NCBI RefSeq assembly: GCF_024721305.1
Contig: NZ_JAMXOD010000020.1
Coordinates: 1 to 47,159, forward strand
DNA from: Aequitasia blattaphilus
GTDB lineage: Bacteria; Bacillota; Clostridia; Lachnospirales; Lachnospiraceae
Length of the DNA stretch: 47,159 nt
Reading direction: 5' to 3'
Below are positions 32,855 through 42,762 of this stretch, in pieces (position 1 is the first letter of the stretch; each line of letters starts with the position of its first letter). The translations under genes were made by a program, and so were the position numbers. Below the pieces are notes generated by a model, which was not told the origin of the DNA, did no database searches, and was given only the letters and a program-made list of their open reading frames with translations.

Positions 32855-35437
32855 ATGCTGAAAATATCAAGGTTTACAGTGGAAAGTTTATCTTCTGGAT
32901 GTGTTACAGATAATGAGAAGCCACGGTTTTCTTACTTTGTAGAAAGTGACAAACAAGAGGTGGTCATAAAAAATGCAACTTTATCAATGAGCAATGGATG
33001 GCAGAAGAACACAGTGGAACAAATTGGGGTTACTTACGATGGAGAAGGACTGGATGCATTTCATCAATACACTGTGAAGCTGGAGGTATCCAATAATTAC
33101 AATGAAACGGCAGTGGCGGAACTAACCTTCGAGACGGGGCGTATGTTGAGTGAGTGGAAATCAAAGTGGATTACGGATGGAGCCTATCATTTTAAGGAAG
33201 CAAAGGTTTCTCCTAAAACAATGACTTTTCGAAAGAATATCAATTGCTCAAAGGAAATAAGATGTGCAAAGATTTACGTGACGGCATTCGGAATTTATGA
33301 GCTGATGCTAAATGGAGAAAAGGTAGGTGAAGATTACTTTGCTCCCGGCTTTACTTCGTACCGTAACCAATTGCAATACCAGACCTATGATGTTACAGGG
33401 CAGCTCCAAGAGAAAAATTGTCTTGTGGTAGTTGTAGGAGGCGGCTGGGCGGTTGGCTCGTTTACCTATAAAAGAAGAAATCGGGTATATGCAAAACGTC
33501 AAGCATTGTTGGCAGAGCTACGGATTGAATACTGTGATGGGACAAAAGAGATAGTCGGCACAGATGAGACATGGAGCGTTACGGAAGAGGGGAATTTCCG
33601 AGAAACAGAGTTTTATAATGGGGAAGTCTATGATGCCACAGTAGATTTGGATCAAATCCAGTGGCGAAAGGCAGAGCAGGAACAAATTAAAATCAGTCCT
33701 AAAATCATGGCTCAATATGGAGTACCAGTAAGAGCAAAGGAACAGTTTGAACCGATTTGCTGTACCCATACAAAGGGTGGAATGTTACTTTATGATTTTG
33801 GACAAAACTTTGCGGGTGTCATTTCAGCAGAGATAAGAGGAAAAAAGGGACAAAAAATAACCTTTCGCCACGCTGAGATTTTGATGGATGGAAAACTATA
33901 TACAGAGCCACTTCGAACGGCAAAACAAGAAGCTGTTTATATCTGTGAAGAGGGAATGCAGCAGTATTCACCCAGAATGACATATATGGGTTTTCGTTAT
34001 GTAGAGGTAACAGGAATTGAAGAGCAAGATCTTCGTATCACAGCCATTGCCCTTTATTCTGATATGGAAGAGAATGGAAAATTTTCGTGCTCAAATAAAT
34101 TACTCAATCAATTACAAAGCAATATCTGTTGGGGAGCAAAATCCAATTTTGTAGATATTCCAACGGATTGTCCTCAGCGAGATGAACGTATGGGATGGAC
34201 AGGAGATATTGCACTATTTTCTTCTACTGCAACATACAACTTCAATATGGGACGATTTCTGGAAAAGTGGCTTCTCGATGTAAAAGCGGAGCAGACAAGA
34301 GGCGGTGGAATTCCAGTAACGGTTCCACTGGTTCGTGTTCCACTTCAATGGGAAATCATGATTCCGATGGCAGTGGATCACTGGGGAGATGCATGTATTT
34401 TAGTTCCATGGGCGGAGTATAGAGCCAGAGGGGATAAAAATCTTCTTAAAAAAATGTATCCTACGATGAAGCGCTATATGAAAGCCTGTAAATTTTGGGC
34501 ACAGTTGTTTTCATTTGGTAAGCATCGCAGAATTTGGCGTTTATTGCATCACTATGGTGATTGGTGTGCACCAGAAGTCAGTATGTGGGGATGGATGGGC
34601 AGAGGAAAGTGGACCGCCACCGCCTGCTTGGCATATTCAAGCGGAATTGTTGCACAGATTGCCGAGATATTGGGAGAAGAAAAAGATGCCAAAGAATATG
34701 CGGCGCTGAGTAAGGAAACAGGAGATGCATACCGTTCTATTTTGATGAAGGAGGATTGCTCCGTGAAGAAAGAATTCCAGACAGCATATGTTCTTCCACT
34801 CTATTATGAAATGCTTTCTACAAGTGATAAAAAGCAAACGGCAAAGCATCTTTCCAGGATGATTCGGGAGAACAACTACCACATAGGAACCGGTTTTCCA
34901 GGAACCCCTTACGTGCTTTTTGCTTTGGCAGACAACGGGTTTGCCGAGGACGCATTTCGAATGTTATTAACAGATACTTGTCCATCATGGCTCTATGAAG
35001 CGAAAGTGGGAGGTACGACGATTTGGGAACGCTGGGATGCACTTCGTGAAGATGGTACTTGCAATACCGGGGAAGGTGATGGAACTGGCGGCATGGTTTC
35101 CTTTAATCATTATGCCAGTGGTGCAGTCGGAGATTTCTTGTACCGAAGAATTGCTGGAATCGAACCTCTGGAAGGTGGCTATAAACGCTTTCAAATCAAA
35201 CCACTTATGGGCGGAAAAATAAGTTGGGCAAAGGGAGAAGTGTTAACTGCTTATGGAAAGGTATCAAGTAGTTGGAAGATAGAGAATCATATTTTTTGCA
35301 TTGACATAGAAGTGCCGGTAGGAGCAACGTGTCAACTGGTTATGCCATCCGGTGAGCAGCAACTACTGGCAAGTGGATCCTATCATTTTGAGGAAGAAGA
35401 GAGGAACAGAGAGAATGAACATGAATCAAATATTTGA
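32855..35437 (+). CDS. Glycoside hydrolase family 78 alpha-L-rhamnosidase
   Basis: The 860-residue protein shows the GH78 layout: N-terminal beta domains (AYGIYELMLNG-like VTAFGIYELMLNGEKVG), the (alpha/alpha)6 barrel with DCPQRDERMGWTGD (acid E444) and TTIWERWD (base E725), and a C-terminal beta sandwich. It lacks a signal peptide. It should remove terminal L-rhamnose from plant glycosides after uptake. AAAAGGAGAAAGAG precedes the start, 37 bases after the GH2 gene. Its 3' end overlaps the transporter start by 23 bases. Confidence 0.9.
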   Translation: MLKISRFTVESLSSGCVTDNEKPRFSYFVESDKQEVVIKNATLSMSNGWQKNTVEQIGVTYDGEGLDAFHQYTVKLEVSNNYNETAVAELTFETGRMLSEWKSKWITDGAYHFKEAKVSPKTMTFRKNINCSKEIRCAKIYVTAFGIYELMLNGEKVGEDYFAPGFTSYRNQLQYQTYDVTGQLQEKNCLVVVVGGGWAVGSFTYKRRNRVYAKRQALLAELRIEYCDGTKEIVGTDETWSVTEEGNFRETEFYNGEVYDATVDLDQIQWRKAEQEQIKISPKIMAQYGVPVRAKEQFEPICCTHTKGGMLLYDFGQNFAGVISAEIRGKKGQKITFRHAEILMDGKLYTEPLRTAKQEAVYICEEGMQQYSPRMTYMGFRYVEVTGIEEQDLRITAIALYSDMEENGKFSCSNKLLNQLQSNICWGAKSNFVDIPTDCPQRDERMGWTGDIALFSSTATYNFNMGRFLEKWLLDVKAEQTRGGGIPVTVPLVRVPLQWEIMIPMAVDHWGDACILVPWAEYRARGDKNLLKKMYPTMKRYMKACKFWAQLFSFGKHRRIWRLLHHYGDWCAPEVSMWGWMGRGKWTATACLAYSSGIVAQIAEILGEEKDAKEYAALSKETGDAYRSILMKEDCSVKKEFQTAYVLPLYYEMLSTSDKKQTAKHLSRMIRENNYHIGTGFPGTPYVLFALADNGFAEDAFRMLLTDTCPSWLYEAKVGGTTIWERWDALREDGTCNTGEGDGTGGMVSFNHYASGAVGDFLYRRIAGIEPLEGGYKRFQIKPLMGGKISWAKGEVLTAYGKVSSSWKIENHIFCIDIEVPVGATCQLVMPSGEQQLLASGSYHFEEEERNRENEHESNI

Positions 35438-36980
35438 CAAGCCATTGTTGAAGACAAAGATTACCTCGGCAAATGTTAAGCCAAAAGAGATGCTGATTGG
35501 ATATTTTATAGGACCATTTTGTGCGTTTATTTCAAATGCAATTTTTGGTGCATACTTGAATCGCTACTATTCAGATATTCTAGGATGGACCGATACGAAA
35601 AGATTTGGTGCTTTTTCAGCGTTACTTCCTATTATTTCGGTCATCTTTGTAATTATTGGAAACTTGTTGGTCGGACGCTTGATTGATAATACGAGGACAT
35701 CACAGGGCAAGGCAAGACCCTATATGCTGTTATCGGCGCCATTAGTGATGATTTCTATTTTGCTTTTATTTATGACACCACAAAATACCAGTCCCTTTAC
35801 TCAGGTTATTTGGATTGCACTATCCTACAATTTATATTATGCGGTTGCCTATCCATTTTTTTATACCGCACACAGCTCAATGGTTGGACTTTCTACCAGA
35901 AACTCGAATCACAGAGGAATGCTGGCAACATTTTCAAATGCATCGGGCGTGGCAGCAGTAGGAATAGGCGCCAGTATATTGATTCCGGTGCTTTTGCAAA
36001 GCTTTTTATTTGTTGAAAAAGAAGGGGTAATTGACAAAGCTGCGAGTTACAATCATTGGAGAATCATTATGGGTGTACTTAGCATAATCACATTTTTTGC
36101 AATCTTATTGGAGTATTTCTTTACAAGGGAACGTATTACGGAAGAAAATATTAAACTTGATATTAAAGAAGAAAAATTGCCGATGAAGAAGCAGATAAAA
36201 GCTTGTATTAGTAATAAGTATTGGTGGTTTATTATACTATATTTTTTGTTATTTCAATTAGGTGGATTGATTAAAAATGGATCAATGAGCTATTACTGCA
36301 GATGGATGTTTGAGGGAATAAATAGTGAAGCATCGGCTGGTACAGCAATGGGTATATTAGGACTGATTGGTGGAATACCAACGGCAGTTGGAATGGTGTT
36401 GGCATGGCCAATCGCAAATAAAATCGGAAAACAACGTGCCGTAACTTTCGGTTTGGCAATCTCTGTGGTTGGTGGATTAGTGAGTTTTACCAATATTCAT
36501 AGTTTCGTAATTGTATGTATCGGTGTGATTTTAAAAGGAATTGGGTCTATTCCAGCGATGTATGTCACATTAGCCCTTTTATCAGATGTACTGGATCACT
36601 TAGAGGCGAAGAATGGGTTTAGAAGTGATGGTTTTACCATGTCTGTTTATGGTGCAATTATGGTAGGAATGACGGGACTGGGAAATGGAATTATTAATGC
36701 TCTTCTGACGGCGTCAGGATATGATGCTACGATGACGGTACAAACTGAAAATGTTAAATGGGTGCTGGCTTTATGCTTCCTAGGAATTGAGCTGATTTGT
36801 TACGCAGTTCTCGTAGTCATTACGAGCTTCCTGAAAGTGGAAAGACATGTAAAAGAGGATCAGGCAACGATTTTAAAAGTACAAAAAGAAGCTGTTTTAG
36901 AATCTGGTGGAACATGGATAGAACCAGAAGAACGTCTTCGTATGGAACAAGAAGAGGCTGAAAATAACAATATGCTTTAG
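35415..36980 (+). CDS. GPH-type (MelB-like) glycoside/cation symporter
   Basis: The 521-residue membrane protein has about twelve helices and the GPH family pattern: GYFIGPFCAFISNAIFGAYL at the start, a loop with GRLIDNTRTSQGKARPYMLL, and AMYVTLALLSDVLDHLEAKN in the second half. Such carriers take up glycosides with H+ or Na+. ATG 35415 is preferred because a GAGAGGAAC binding site lies upstream; the frame is open to 35352. The overlap with the rhamnosidase gene points to coordinated production of importer and enzyme. Confidence 0.85.
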   Translation: MNMNQIFDKPLLKTKITSANVKPKEMLIGYFIGPFCAFISNAIFGAYLNRYYSDILGWTDTKRFGAFSALLPIISVIFVIIGNLLVGRLIDNTRTSQGKARPYMLLSAPLVMISILLLFMTPQNTSPFTQVIWIALSYNLYYAVAYPFFYTAHSSMVGLSTRNSNHRGMLATFSNASGVAAVGIGASILIPVLLQSFLFVEKEGVIDKAASYNHWRIIMGVLSIITFFAILLEYFFTRERITEENIKLDIKEEKLPMKKQIKACISNKYWWFIILYFLLFQLGGLIKNGSMSYYCRWMFEGINSEASAGTAMGILGLIGGIPTAVGMVLAWPIANKIGKQRAVTFGLAISVVGGLVSFTNIHSFVIVCIGVILKGIGSIPAMYVTLALLSDVLDHLEAKNGFRSDGFTMSVYGAIMVGMTGLGNGIINALLTASGYDATMTVQTENVKWVLALCFLGIELICYAVLVVITSFLKVERHVKEDQATILKVQKEAVLESGGTWIEPEERLRMEQEEAENNNML

Positions 36981-37018
36981 CAAAAGCAAATGTTATATAA
37001 TGAATGAGGAGGAAGAAA

Positions 37019-40000
37019 ATGGAGAAGAAAAGAAATTCAAAGAAGCGTCAGGTGTGGCGGGGAATCACGACGGTAACAGCATCTCTTCTTGCACTTACGT
37101 TGACAGCAGGTGCGGTTGTGGATGGTTTCCGAACGGACATTGACAAGAATTTAGGGACTCAGAGCACGAAAATACTAACGGAGGCAGAGGACGGGGAGGA
37201 ATTATATAATTACACATCGGACTATGCAAATACGACGGAGCTATTGGATGCAATTGAGGATTTGGGAGAGCGAATGAATGAGGAAGGCTCTGTTCTCTTA
37301 AAGAACAATGGAGCCCTGCCTTTATCAGAGGAAGAAACGAAAAAAGTTTCGTTCATGGGATTTAGTAGTTACTATCCTGTACAAGGTGGCGATTTTGGAA
37401 GCTCGTTATCTGAAAATGTTGGTACAGATGCAGATACGGTAGATATGGTAACGGCATTTAAGTCTAGGGGATATGAAATCAATCCAACGCTTCAATCTCT
37501 ATACGAAGGAATGAAAGAAAGTTTTAAATCGGAAGCAGTACTTCCTTGGGGAGTGACCACCTATTATCGAACGACAGCACCTGGGATAGGAGGTACCTTT
37601 ACAAGTATAGAAGCCAGTCAGGAGGATATGGATAAAGGAGAATCCGGCTGGAAAGAAAGCTTGAATGATTACAATGTTATGATTGTCACACTTGCACGTG
37701 GGGGAAGTGAAAACGCGAATTATACCCCGGGGAAAGAGGGCGTCAATCCAGAACAGAAGCTGAACCAGACAGATCCCTTAGGTTTGTCCGATACGGAGCG
37801 CGATATAATTAATGCAGCCGTGGAGGCAAAGGCAGGGAATAATGGAAAAGTAGTTGTGTTGTTAAATAATGCAAGTGCAATGGAAATCGATGAAATCAAG
37901 AAGAATGACGGCGTAGATGCAATATTAGAAATAGGACTGCCTGGGGGCTACGGATTTTATGGTGTTGCAGATGTGTTGAGTGGCGAGGTAAATCCATCAG
38001 GGCATTTAACCGATACATATGCAGTTACGAATGCGAACTCTCCGGCTGCCCAAAATTATGGAAACTATATGTACACAAATGCAGATGATTCCCATGCAAT
38101 TAATTCCGCATTGGTTGAAGCAGAAAATATTTATATGGGATATAAGTATTATGAAACCAGATATGCAGATTGCGTTCTAAAGCAAGGAAATGCGGATAAT
38201 GGTCAATGGAATTATAACGATGAAGTATCCTATCCATTTGGTTACGGGTTATCTTACACGACATTTGAACAGACATTAGAGCAAGTAGAAGTTAATCTGG
38301 AGGAGCGAACAGTAACGGCTCAGGTCACTGTGAAAAACACAGGTGATGCTGCGGGAAAAGATGTTGTAGAGCTCTATGTATCTTTGCCTTATACTGAATA
38401 TGATAAAGAGCATAAGGTTGAAAAATCAGCAATTCAGTTATTAGATTATGGAAAAACAGATACACTGGAGCCGGGGGAAACAGTAAATCTAATTATTACT
38501 GCAGATGCCCAGGATATGACGAGCTGGGATAGTACCTATAAGAACGAAGCAGGAACTACTGGAAATTATATTCTGGATGAAGGAACCTATTATTTCGCAT
38601 TAGGAAATGGATCTCATGAGGCAGTTAATAATGTACTTGCAATGCAAGGAAAATCAGAAGCAGATGGAATGACGAAAAATGGAAATACGGATAAAGTAAA
38701 GACATGGGAACTCTCGGATTTTAATTCTACAGCATTTGCTTACTCTGTAACTGGAGTGGCAGTAGAAAATCAACTTGAAGATATGGATTTGAATTATTAT
38801 ATGCCGAACACGGTAACTTATTTGTCGAGAAATGATTGGAGTGGTACATGGCCAACCACCTATCAAGATATTACTGCGACAGAAGAGATGTTGGAGGTTC
38901 TTGATAATGATACGTATGAAATTACGGAAAATGGAGATGCCTCGGCCATTGTTTTTGGAGCAGACAATGGATTGTCACTAGCTGATTTAAAAGGGGTAAC
39001 GGATATTGAAGACGAAAGATGGTCTTCTTTAGTCGATGAAATTACTTTAGAAGAGAGTATGATACGAACAGGGTTTGGCGGGACGAGTACAAAGACAATA
39101 GAGTCTATTATATCACCGGAAGTAATTCAAAATGATGGACCAAATGGATTTAATTCATATCCTCTGGGTCAATACGCAAATACAGATACCGCATCTAATG
39201 ATCCATATGTAATTTCACCCGATGATAAAAACATGAATTACAAAGCAGGTGTCATGAGCAATGCGACTGTAATCGCCCAAACATTCAGTAAGGAATTGGC
39301 AACGGAGTTCGGCGAGGTGATGGGGAATTATTCATTATGGTCGAACCTTACAATTTTCTGGGGAGCAGGAACGAATCTCCATCGAACACCTTATAATGCG
39401 AGAAATCATGAGTATTATTCTGAGGATGCAGTTCTAACGGCATATCAGGCGGCATCCTTCGTATCTGGTGGAAAGAAATATGGATGTATTATTGCTCCAA
39501 AACATTTCGCTTTTAATGATACTGAAATCAATCGAACGGGTCTGAGTGTATTTATGACAGAGCAGCAAGCACGTGAAAATGAGCTAAGAGGTGTACAGTC
39601 AGCAGTTGAAGATGCGGGGGCATTGGGAATAATGACGGCATATAATCGTGTGGGATGTACGACGGATAATTCACATTATGGATTACTTCAAAATATTCTT
39701 CGTAAAGAGTGGGGATTCCAAGGTTTGATGTCAGAGGATTTTATTCAGGATGCAGAATATGCAACACTGAAAGAAGCGGTACATTGTGGAGTAACAATGA
39801 CCTGTAATACGGGAGCAAATAACATTGACGCAGTATCTGCAATCTGGCCATATTGGACGGTTGAGAATGTGAGCAAAGATGCCACACTCTTACAGGATCT
39901 AAAGAACGCAATGCTATGGCAGAATTATGCAATTGCAAATTCCAATGCTATGGATGGAATCTCTGCAAATTCAAAAATTGTAAATGTAAGAACGTGGTAT

Positions 40001-40099
40001 GATAATGCATTATTAGCAGCACAAATTGCATTTGCACTCCTTACGATTCTTGCAGTGATTATGTATTTTAGAAGTATGAAACGAAAAGAGGAGGTATAG
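37019..40099 (+). CDS. Circularly permuted GH3 glycosidase anchored at both ends
   Basis: The 1,026-residue protein has an N-terminal membrane helix (about 15-36) and another at the C-terminus (about 1,000-1,020) before RSMKRKEEV. In between, the GH3 C-terminal sandwich comes first (SVLLKNNGALPLSEEE, GLPGGYGFYGVADVLSGE), then a fibronectin-III-like domain (SYPFGYGLSYTTFE), and last the catalytic barrel (NDGPNGFN, APKHFAFND, nucleophile D907 in GLMSEDF). That is the reverse of usual GH3. ATG 37019 fits because AGGAGGAAG lies just before it. It should act outside the cell, cutting glycosides before import. Confidence 0.85.
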   Translation: MEKKRNSKKRQVWRGITTVTASLLALTLTAGAVVDGFRTDIDKNLGTQSTKILTEAEDGEELYNYTSDYANTTELLDAIEDLGERMNEEGSVLLKNNGALPLSEEETKKVSFMGFSSYYPVQGGDFGSSLSENVGTDADTVDMVTAFKSRGYEINPTLQSLYEGMKESFKSEAVLPWGVTTYYRTTAPGIGGTFTSIEASQEDMDKGESGWKESLNDYNVMIVTLARGGSENANYTPGKEGVNPEQKLNQTDPLGLSDTERDIINAAVEAKAGNNGKVVVLLNNASAMEIDEIKKNDGVDAILEIGLPGGYGFYGVADVLSGEVNPSGHLTDTYAVTNANSPAAQNYGNYMYTNADDSHAINSALVEAENIYMGYKYYETRYADCVLKQGNADNGQWNYNDEVSYPFGYGLSYTTFEQTLEQVEVNLEERTVTAQVTVKNTGDAAGKDVVELYVSLPYTEYDKEHKVEKSAIQLLDYGKTDTLEPGETVNLIITADAQDMTSWDSTYKNEAGTTGNYILDEGTYYFALGNGSHEAVNNVLAMQGKSEADGMTKNGNTDKVKTWELSDFNSTAFAYSVTGVAVENQLEDMDLNYYMPNTVTYLSRNDWSGTWPTTYQDITATEEMLEVLDNDTYEITENGDASAIVFGADNGLSLADLKGVTDIEDERWSSLVDEITLEESMIRTGFGGTSTKTIESIISPEVIQNDGPNGFNSYPLGQYANTDTASNDPYVISPDDKNMNYKAGVMSNATVIAQTFSKELATEFGEVMGNYSLWSNLTIFWGAGTNLHRTPYNARNHEYYSEDAVLTAYQAASFVSGGKKYGCIIAPKHFAFNDTEINRTGLSVFMTEQQARENELRGVQSAVEDAGALGIMTAYNRVGCTTDNSHYGLLQNILRKEWGFQGLMSEDFIQDAEYATLKEAVHCGVTMTCNTGANNIDAVSAIWPYWTVENVSKDATLLQDLKNAMLWQNYAIANSNAMDGISANSKIVNVRTWYDNALLAAQIAFALLTILAVIMYFRSMKRKEEV

Positions 40100-40101
40100 G
40101 A

Positions 40102-40536
40102 ATGAAGCCGACAAGAAAACAGGCCATGGGATTTTATCTTTCAATATTAACAATTATTATAGCGCTTGCAGCACTTATATTCTATTTGATTAATTGTAAT
40201 TCATCTTATTTTAAAAATCAGGGGGTACATCCACTTGTTGCAGGAGGTATTACAGCGGCAATTATTGTGGAAATAGTATATGTTATTCTCGTGGAGAAAC
40301 TAGGTTCCGAAAAGATATTTGATATTTTACCGGTAATCGTAGGGATATGCTTAATGGTTGCTTTTGGAATGTTTATCAGTGTCCGTGTGGCGGGAATAGC
40401 AAGTATCATGACATTTGAGAAAAATGCGCAGACAACAGCGGATATGAATGGTGCAATTATAGGCATGGTTCTATGTGTCAGCGCCGGGATATTAAATATG
40501 ATAACATCTTTCTTCCGGATTATTAAAGAGGATTAG
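40102..40536 (+). CDS. Four-helix membrane protein, unknown, partner of the GH3
   Basis: The 144-residue protein has four membrane helices (about 10-29, 46-65, 76-95, 116-136) and short loops. It begins two bases after the GH3 stop, with AGGAGGTATAGG as binding site, so the two are tightly coupled. No family is recognised. It may hold or export the anchored GH3 (inference). Confidence 0.65.
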   Translation: MKPTRKQAMGFYLSILTIIIALAALIFYLINCNSSYFKNQGVHPLVAGGITAAIIVEIVYVILVEKLGSEKIFDILPVIVGICLMVAFGMFISVRVAGIASIMTFEKNAQTTADMNGAIIGMVLCVSAGILNMITSFFRIIKED

Positions 40537-40549
40537 TATAAAGAGAGAG

Positions 40550-40590
40550 CAGACAGGTATTCGGAAAGAATGCCTGTCTGTTGTTTAATT
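40550..40590 (+). terminator. Terminator of the glycoside operon
   Basis: CAGACAGGTATTC (40550-40562) pairs with GAATGCCTGTCTG (40568-40580) with one G-T pair, followed by TTGTTTAATTT. The T-run is imperfect. Confidence 0.7.
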
Positions 40591-40647
40591 TATATGGAAA
40601 GGTTATACTATTAAGTAATAAAACGTGTAATAGATTGGAGGCTTGGG

Positions 40648-41361
40648 ATGATGATACGGATTGCATTAGTTGAAGACGATTTGGTGTATGTAAAAGAACT
40701 AGTTGAGTACCTAAAACGTTATGAAGAAGAGAGCAAAACGAAAATACGAGTATCTGTTTTTCCTGATGGTGAAGATATTATAGAGAATTATCAAGCGAAC
40801 TTTGATGTGATTTTAATGGATGTTGAGATGCAATTCATGGATGGGATGACGGCAGCAGCAAGGATAAGGGAGACGGACTCAGAAGTTGTTATCATTTTCA
40901 TCACAAATATGCCACAATATGCACTGAAAGGTTATCAGGTAGAGGCCTTGGACTATGTATTGAAGCCAGTTTCGTATTTTGCATTTTCTCAGAGAATCGA
41001 TCGGGCGCTAACAAGAATGAAAAAACGCACAGGACAATATTTGACCGTTCCAATAAAGGGTGGAAAAAAGAAGTTTGATATTTCTAAGATCTATTATGTG
41101 GAGGTTCAAGATCACGATTTGATATTTCACACGATATCCGGAGAGTATTTGGCAAAAGGTTCTATGAAAGATATTGAGGAGACATTGATACAGCAAGGAT
41201 TTTTTCGCTGCCACCGTTGTTATCTTGTAAATTTAGAGTATGTAGAGCATTTTCAAAGTGTGGATGTGATTGTTGCAGGTGATACAATTCAAGTCAGTAG
41301 AAGCCGCAAAAAAATGATGCTGGATGCATTGAATAATTACATGAATGAGGTAGGGAAATGA
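40648..41361 (+). CDS. LytTR response regulator (AgrA/LytR type)
   Basis: The 237-residue protein has a receiver domain with acidic pair VEDD (8-11), phosphorylated D58 in VILMDVEMQ, and Lys in DYVLKPVSYFAF, then a LytTR DNA-binding domain (about 135-235) with CHRCYLVNLEYVEHF and VSRSRKKMMLDALNNY. It is encoded with an AgrC-like kinase and directly follows the glycoside operon, which it may control. GATTGGAGGCTTGGG precedes the start. The stop overlaps the kinase start (ATGA). Confidence 0.9.
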   Translation: MMIRIALVEDDLVYVKELVEYLKRYEEESKTKIRVSVFPDGEDIIENYQANFDVILMDVEMQFMDGMTAAARIRETDSEVVIIFITNMPQYALKGYQVEALDYVLKPVSYFAFSQRIDRALTRMKKRTGQYLTVPIKGGKKKFDISKIYYVEVQDHDLIFHTISGEYLAKGSMKDIEETLIQQGFFRCHRCYLVNLEYVEHFQSVDVIVAGDTIQVSRSRKKMMLDALNNYMNEVGK

Positions 41362-42683
41362 GTATGGGACAGGGTGTAAATCCACCTGGATTTTATTATT
41401 CTATTGCTTATTGGCTAATTTGTTTTATTTACATTAGCTCCTATAAGAGGCGGTTAGAAGGAGTGAAGTTATTCTTGGCTCATATTTGTTTTTTTGCTGC
41501 TATTTTTGTATTTATGACAATCACAGATGGAATTAATGCTCTTCTTTTTATTCCCTGCATGATTGTTACTTTCTGTATTTTATTGGGATACATTTATATC
41601 TGTTGTGAGTTTTCTTTCTTAGAGGTGGTTTATTACTGTTCAAGAGCTTTTATAACGGGTGAATTTGCAGGTTCACTTGCGTGGCAGCTATGCTATTATG
41701 CGTGGCCGCGATTACAAATAAGTTCAAAAGAGATTTTTGGTGTTGCGATTCTTATAATTATTTACCCTATTTTATTTGGAGTTTTCCTGATTATGGAGAG
41801 AAGTTTTGTTAAAAAAAATGAAATGCGGGTTTCAAAAAGAGAAACTATTGTGGTTCTTTGTATTATGGCAGCAGCGTTTGCAATAAGTAATATTAGCTAT
41901 ATTAGTCCCAACACACCATTTTCTACAAATTATGCGGAGGAGCTGTTTATTATTCATACATTCGCCGATTTGTGTGGCCTGGCGATTCTGTACGCTTATC
42001 ATTTTCAAAATCAAGAACTGCAGAGAATATTTGATGTTAATACACTTCAGAATATTGTAGATGCCCAATACCGAAATTATCAAATGGCGCAAGAAAGTAT
42101 CGATATTATTAATCAAAAGTACCATGATTTGAAGCATCAGATTGGAATACTGAAAATGGAAGCAAAAAATGGGAAATCCATTCAGTATTTGGAACAGATG
42201 GAGAAGGAAATCAAAAGCTATGAGGCTCAAAATAAGACCGGTAATCACGTTGTAGACACGGTACTGACGAGTAAAAGTTTATATTGCCAGACAAGAGGAA
42301 TTACCTTGACCTGTGTGGCAGAAGGCAGTGTACTGAATTTTATGGATGATATGGATGTGAGTGCTTTATTTGGAAATCTATTGGATAATGCCATAGAAAG
42401 CGTTGAGAAAGAGCAGGATAGAGAAAAGAGATTAATTCATCTATCGGTTCTGCAACAAAAAGACTTTTTGAGGATACGTGCAGAAAACTACTGCAAGGAA
42501 GAAATTAGATTTAAGAACGGAATTCCAGTCACGACAAAAAGTGATCGAACCACGCATGGATTTGGGATGAAAAGCATGCAAAGCACAGTACAGAAATATG
42601 GAGGATCACTACAAGCAACATGGAAGGATTCATGGTTTGAAGTGAGAATTTTGATACCAATCAGTAAAAATGAAATATTGTAA
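41358..42683 (+). CDS. AgrC-like sensor histidine kinase (GHKL)
   Basis: The 441-residue protein has about six membrane helices in residues 10-225, a dimerization helix with the phospho-acceptor His in INQKYHDLKHQIGILK (H256 or H260), and a C-terminal GHKL ATPase with LFGNLLDNAIESVEKE and TTHGFGMKSMQ. Such kinases usually sense peptides or small ligands through the membrane domain. No peptide precursor gene is nearby, so a sugar-related signal is possible. It overlaps the response regulator stop and ends at a strong terminator. Confidence 0.88.
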   Translation: MSMGQGVNPPGFYYSIAYWLICFIYISSYKRRLEGVKLFLAHICFFAAIFVFMTITDGINALLFIPCMIVTFCILLGYIYICCEFSFLEVVYYCSRAFITGEFAGSLAWQLCYYAWPRLQISSKEIFGVAILIIIYPILFGVFLIMERSFVKKNEMRVSKRETIVVLCIMAAAFAISNISYISPNTPFSTNYAEELFIIHTFADLCGLAILYAYHFQNQELQRIFDVNTLQNIVDAQYRNYQMAQESIDIINQKYHDLKHQIGILKMEAKNGKSIQYLEQMEKEIKSYEAQNKTGNHVVDTVLTSKSLYCQTRGITLTCVAEGSVLNFMDDMDVSALFGNLLDNAIESVEKEQDREKRLIHLSVLQQKDFLRIRAENYCKEEIRFKNGIPVTTKSDRTTHGFGMKSMQSTVQKYGGSLQATWKDSWFEVRILIPISKNEIL

Positions 42684-42708
42684 CGATAAAGCAAAAAGTG
42701 ACGAAGGA

Positions 42709-42751
42709 AAAACTAGCGGAAATTGTAACGAAGCTTTCAGCTAGTTTTTTT
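42709..42751. terminator. Bidirectional terminator after the two-component pair
   Basis: AAAACTAGC pairs with GCTAGTTTT (stem within 42709-42748), with TTTTTTT on the plus side and T-rich DNA on the minus side. It separates the kinase gene from the convergent gene at 42763. Confidence 0.8.
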
Positions 42752-42762
42752 GCACATAAATA

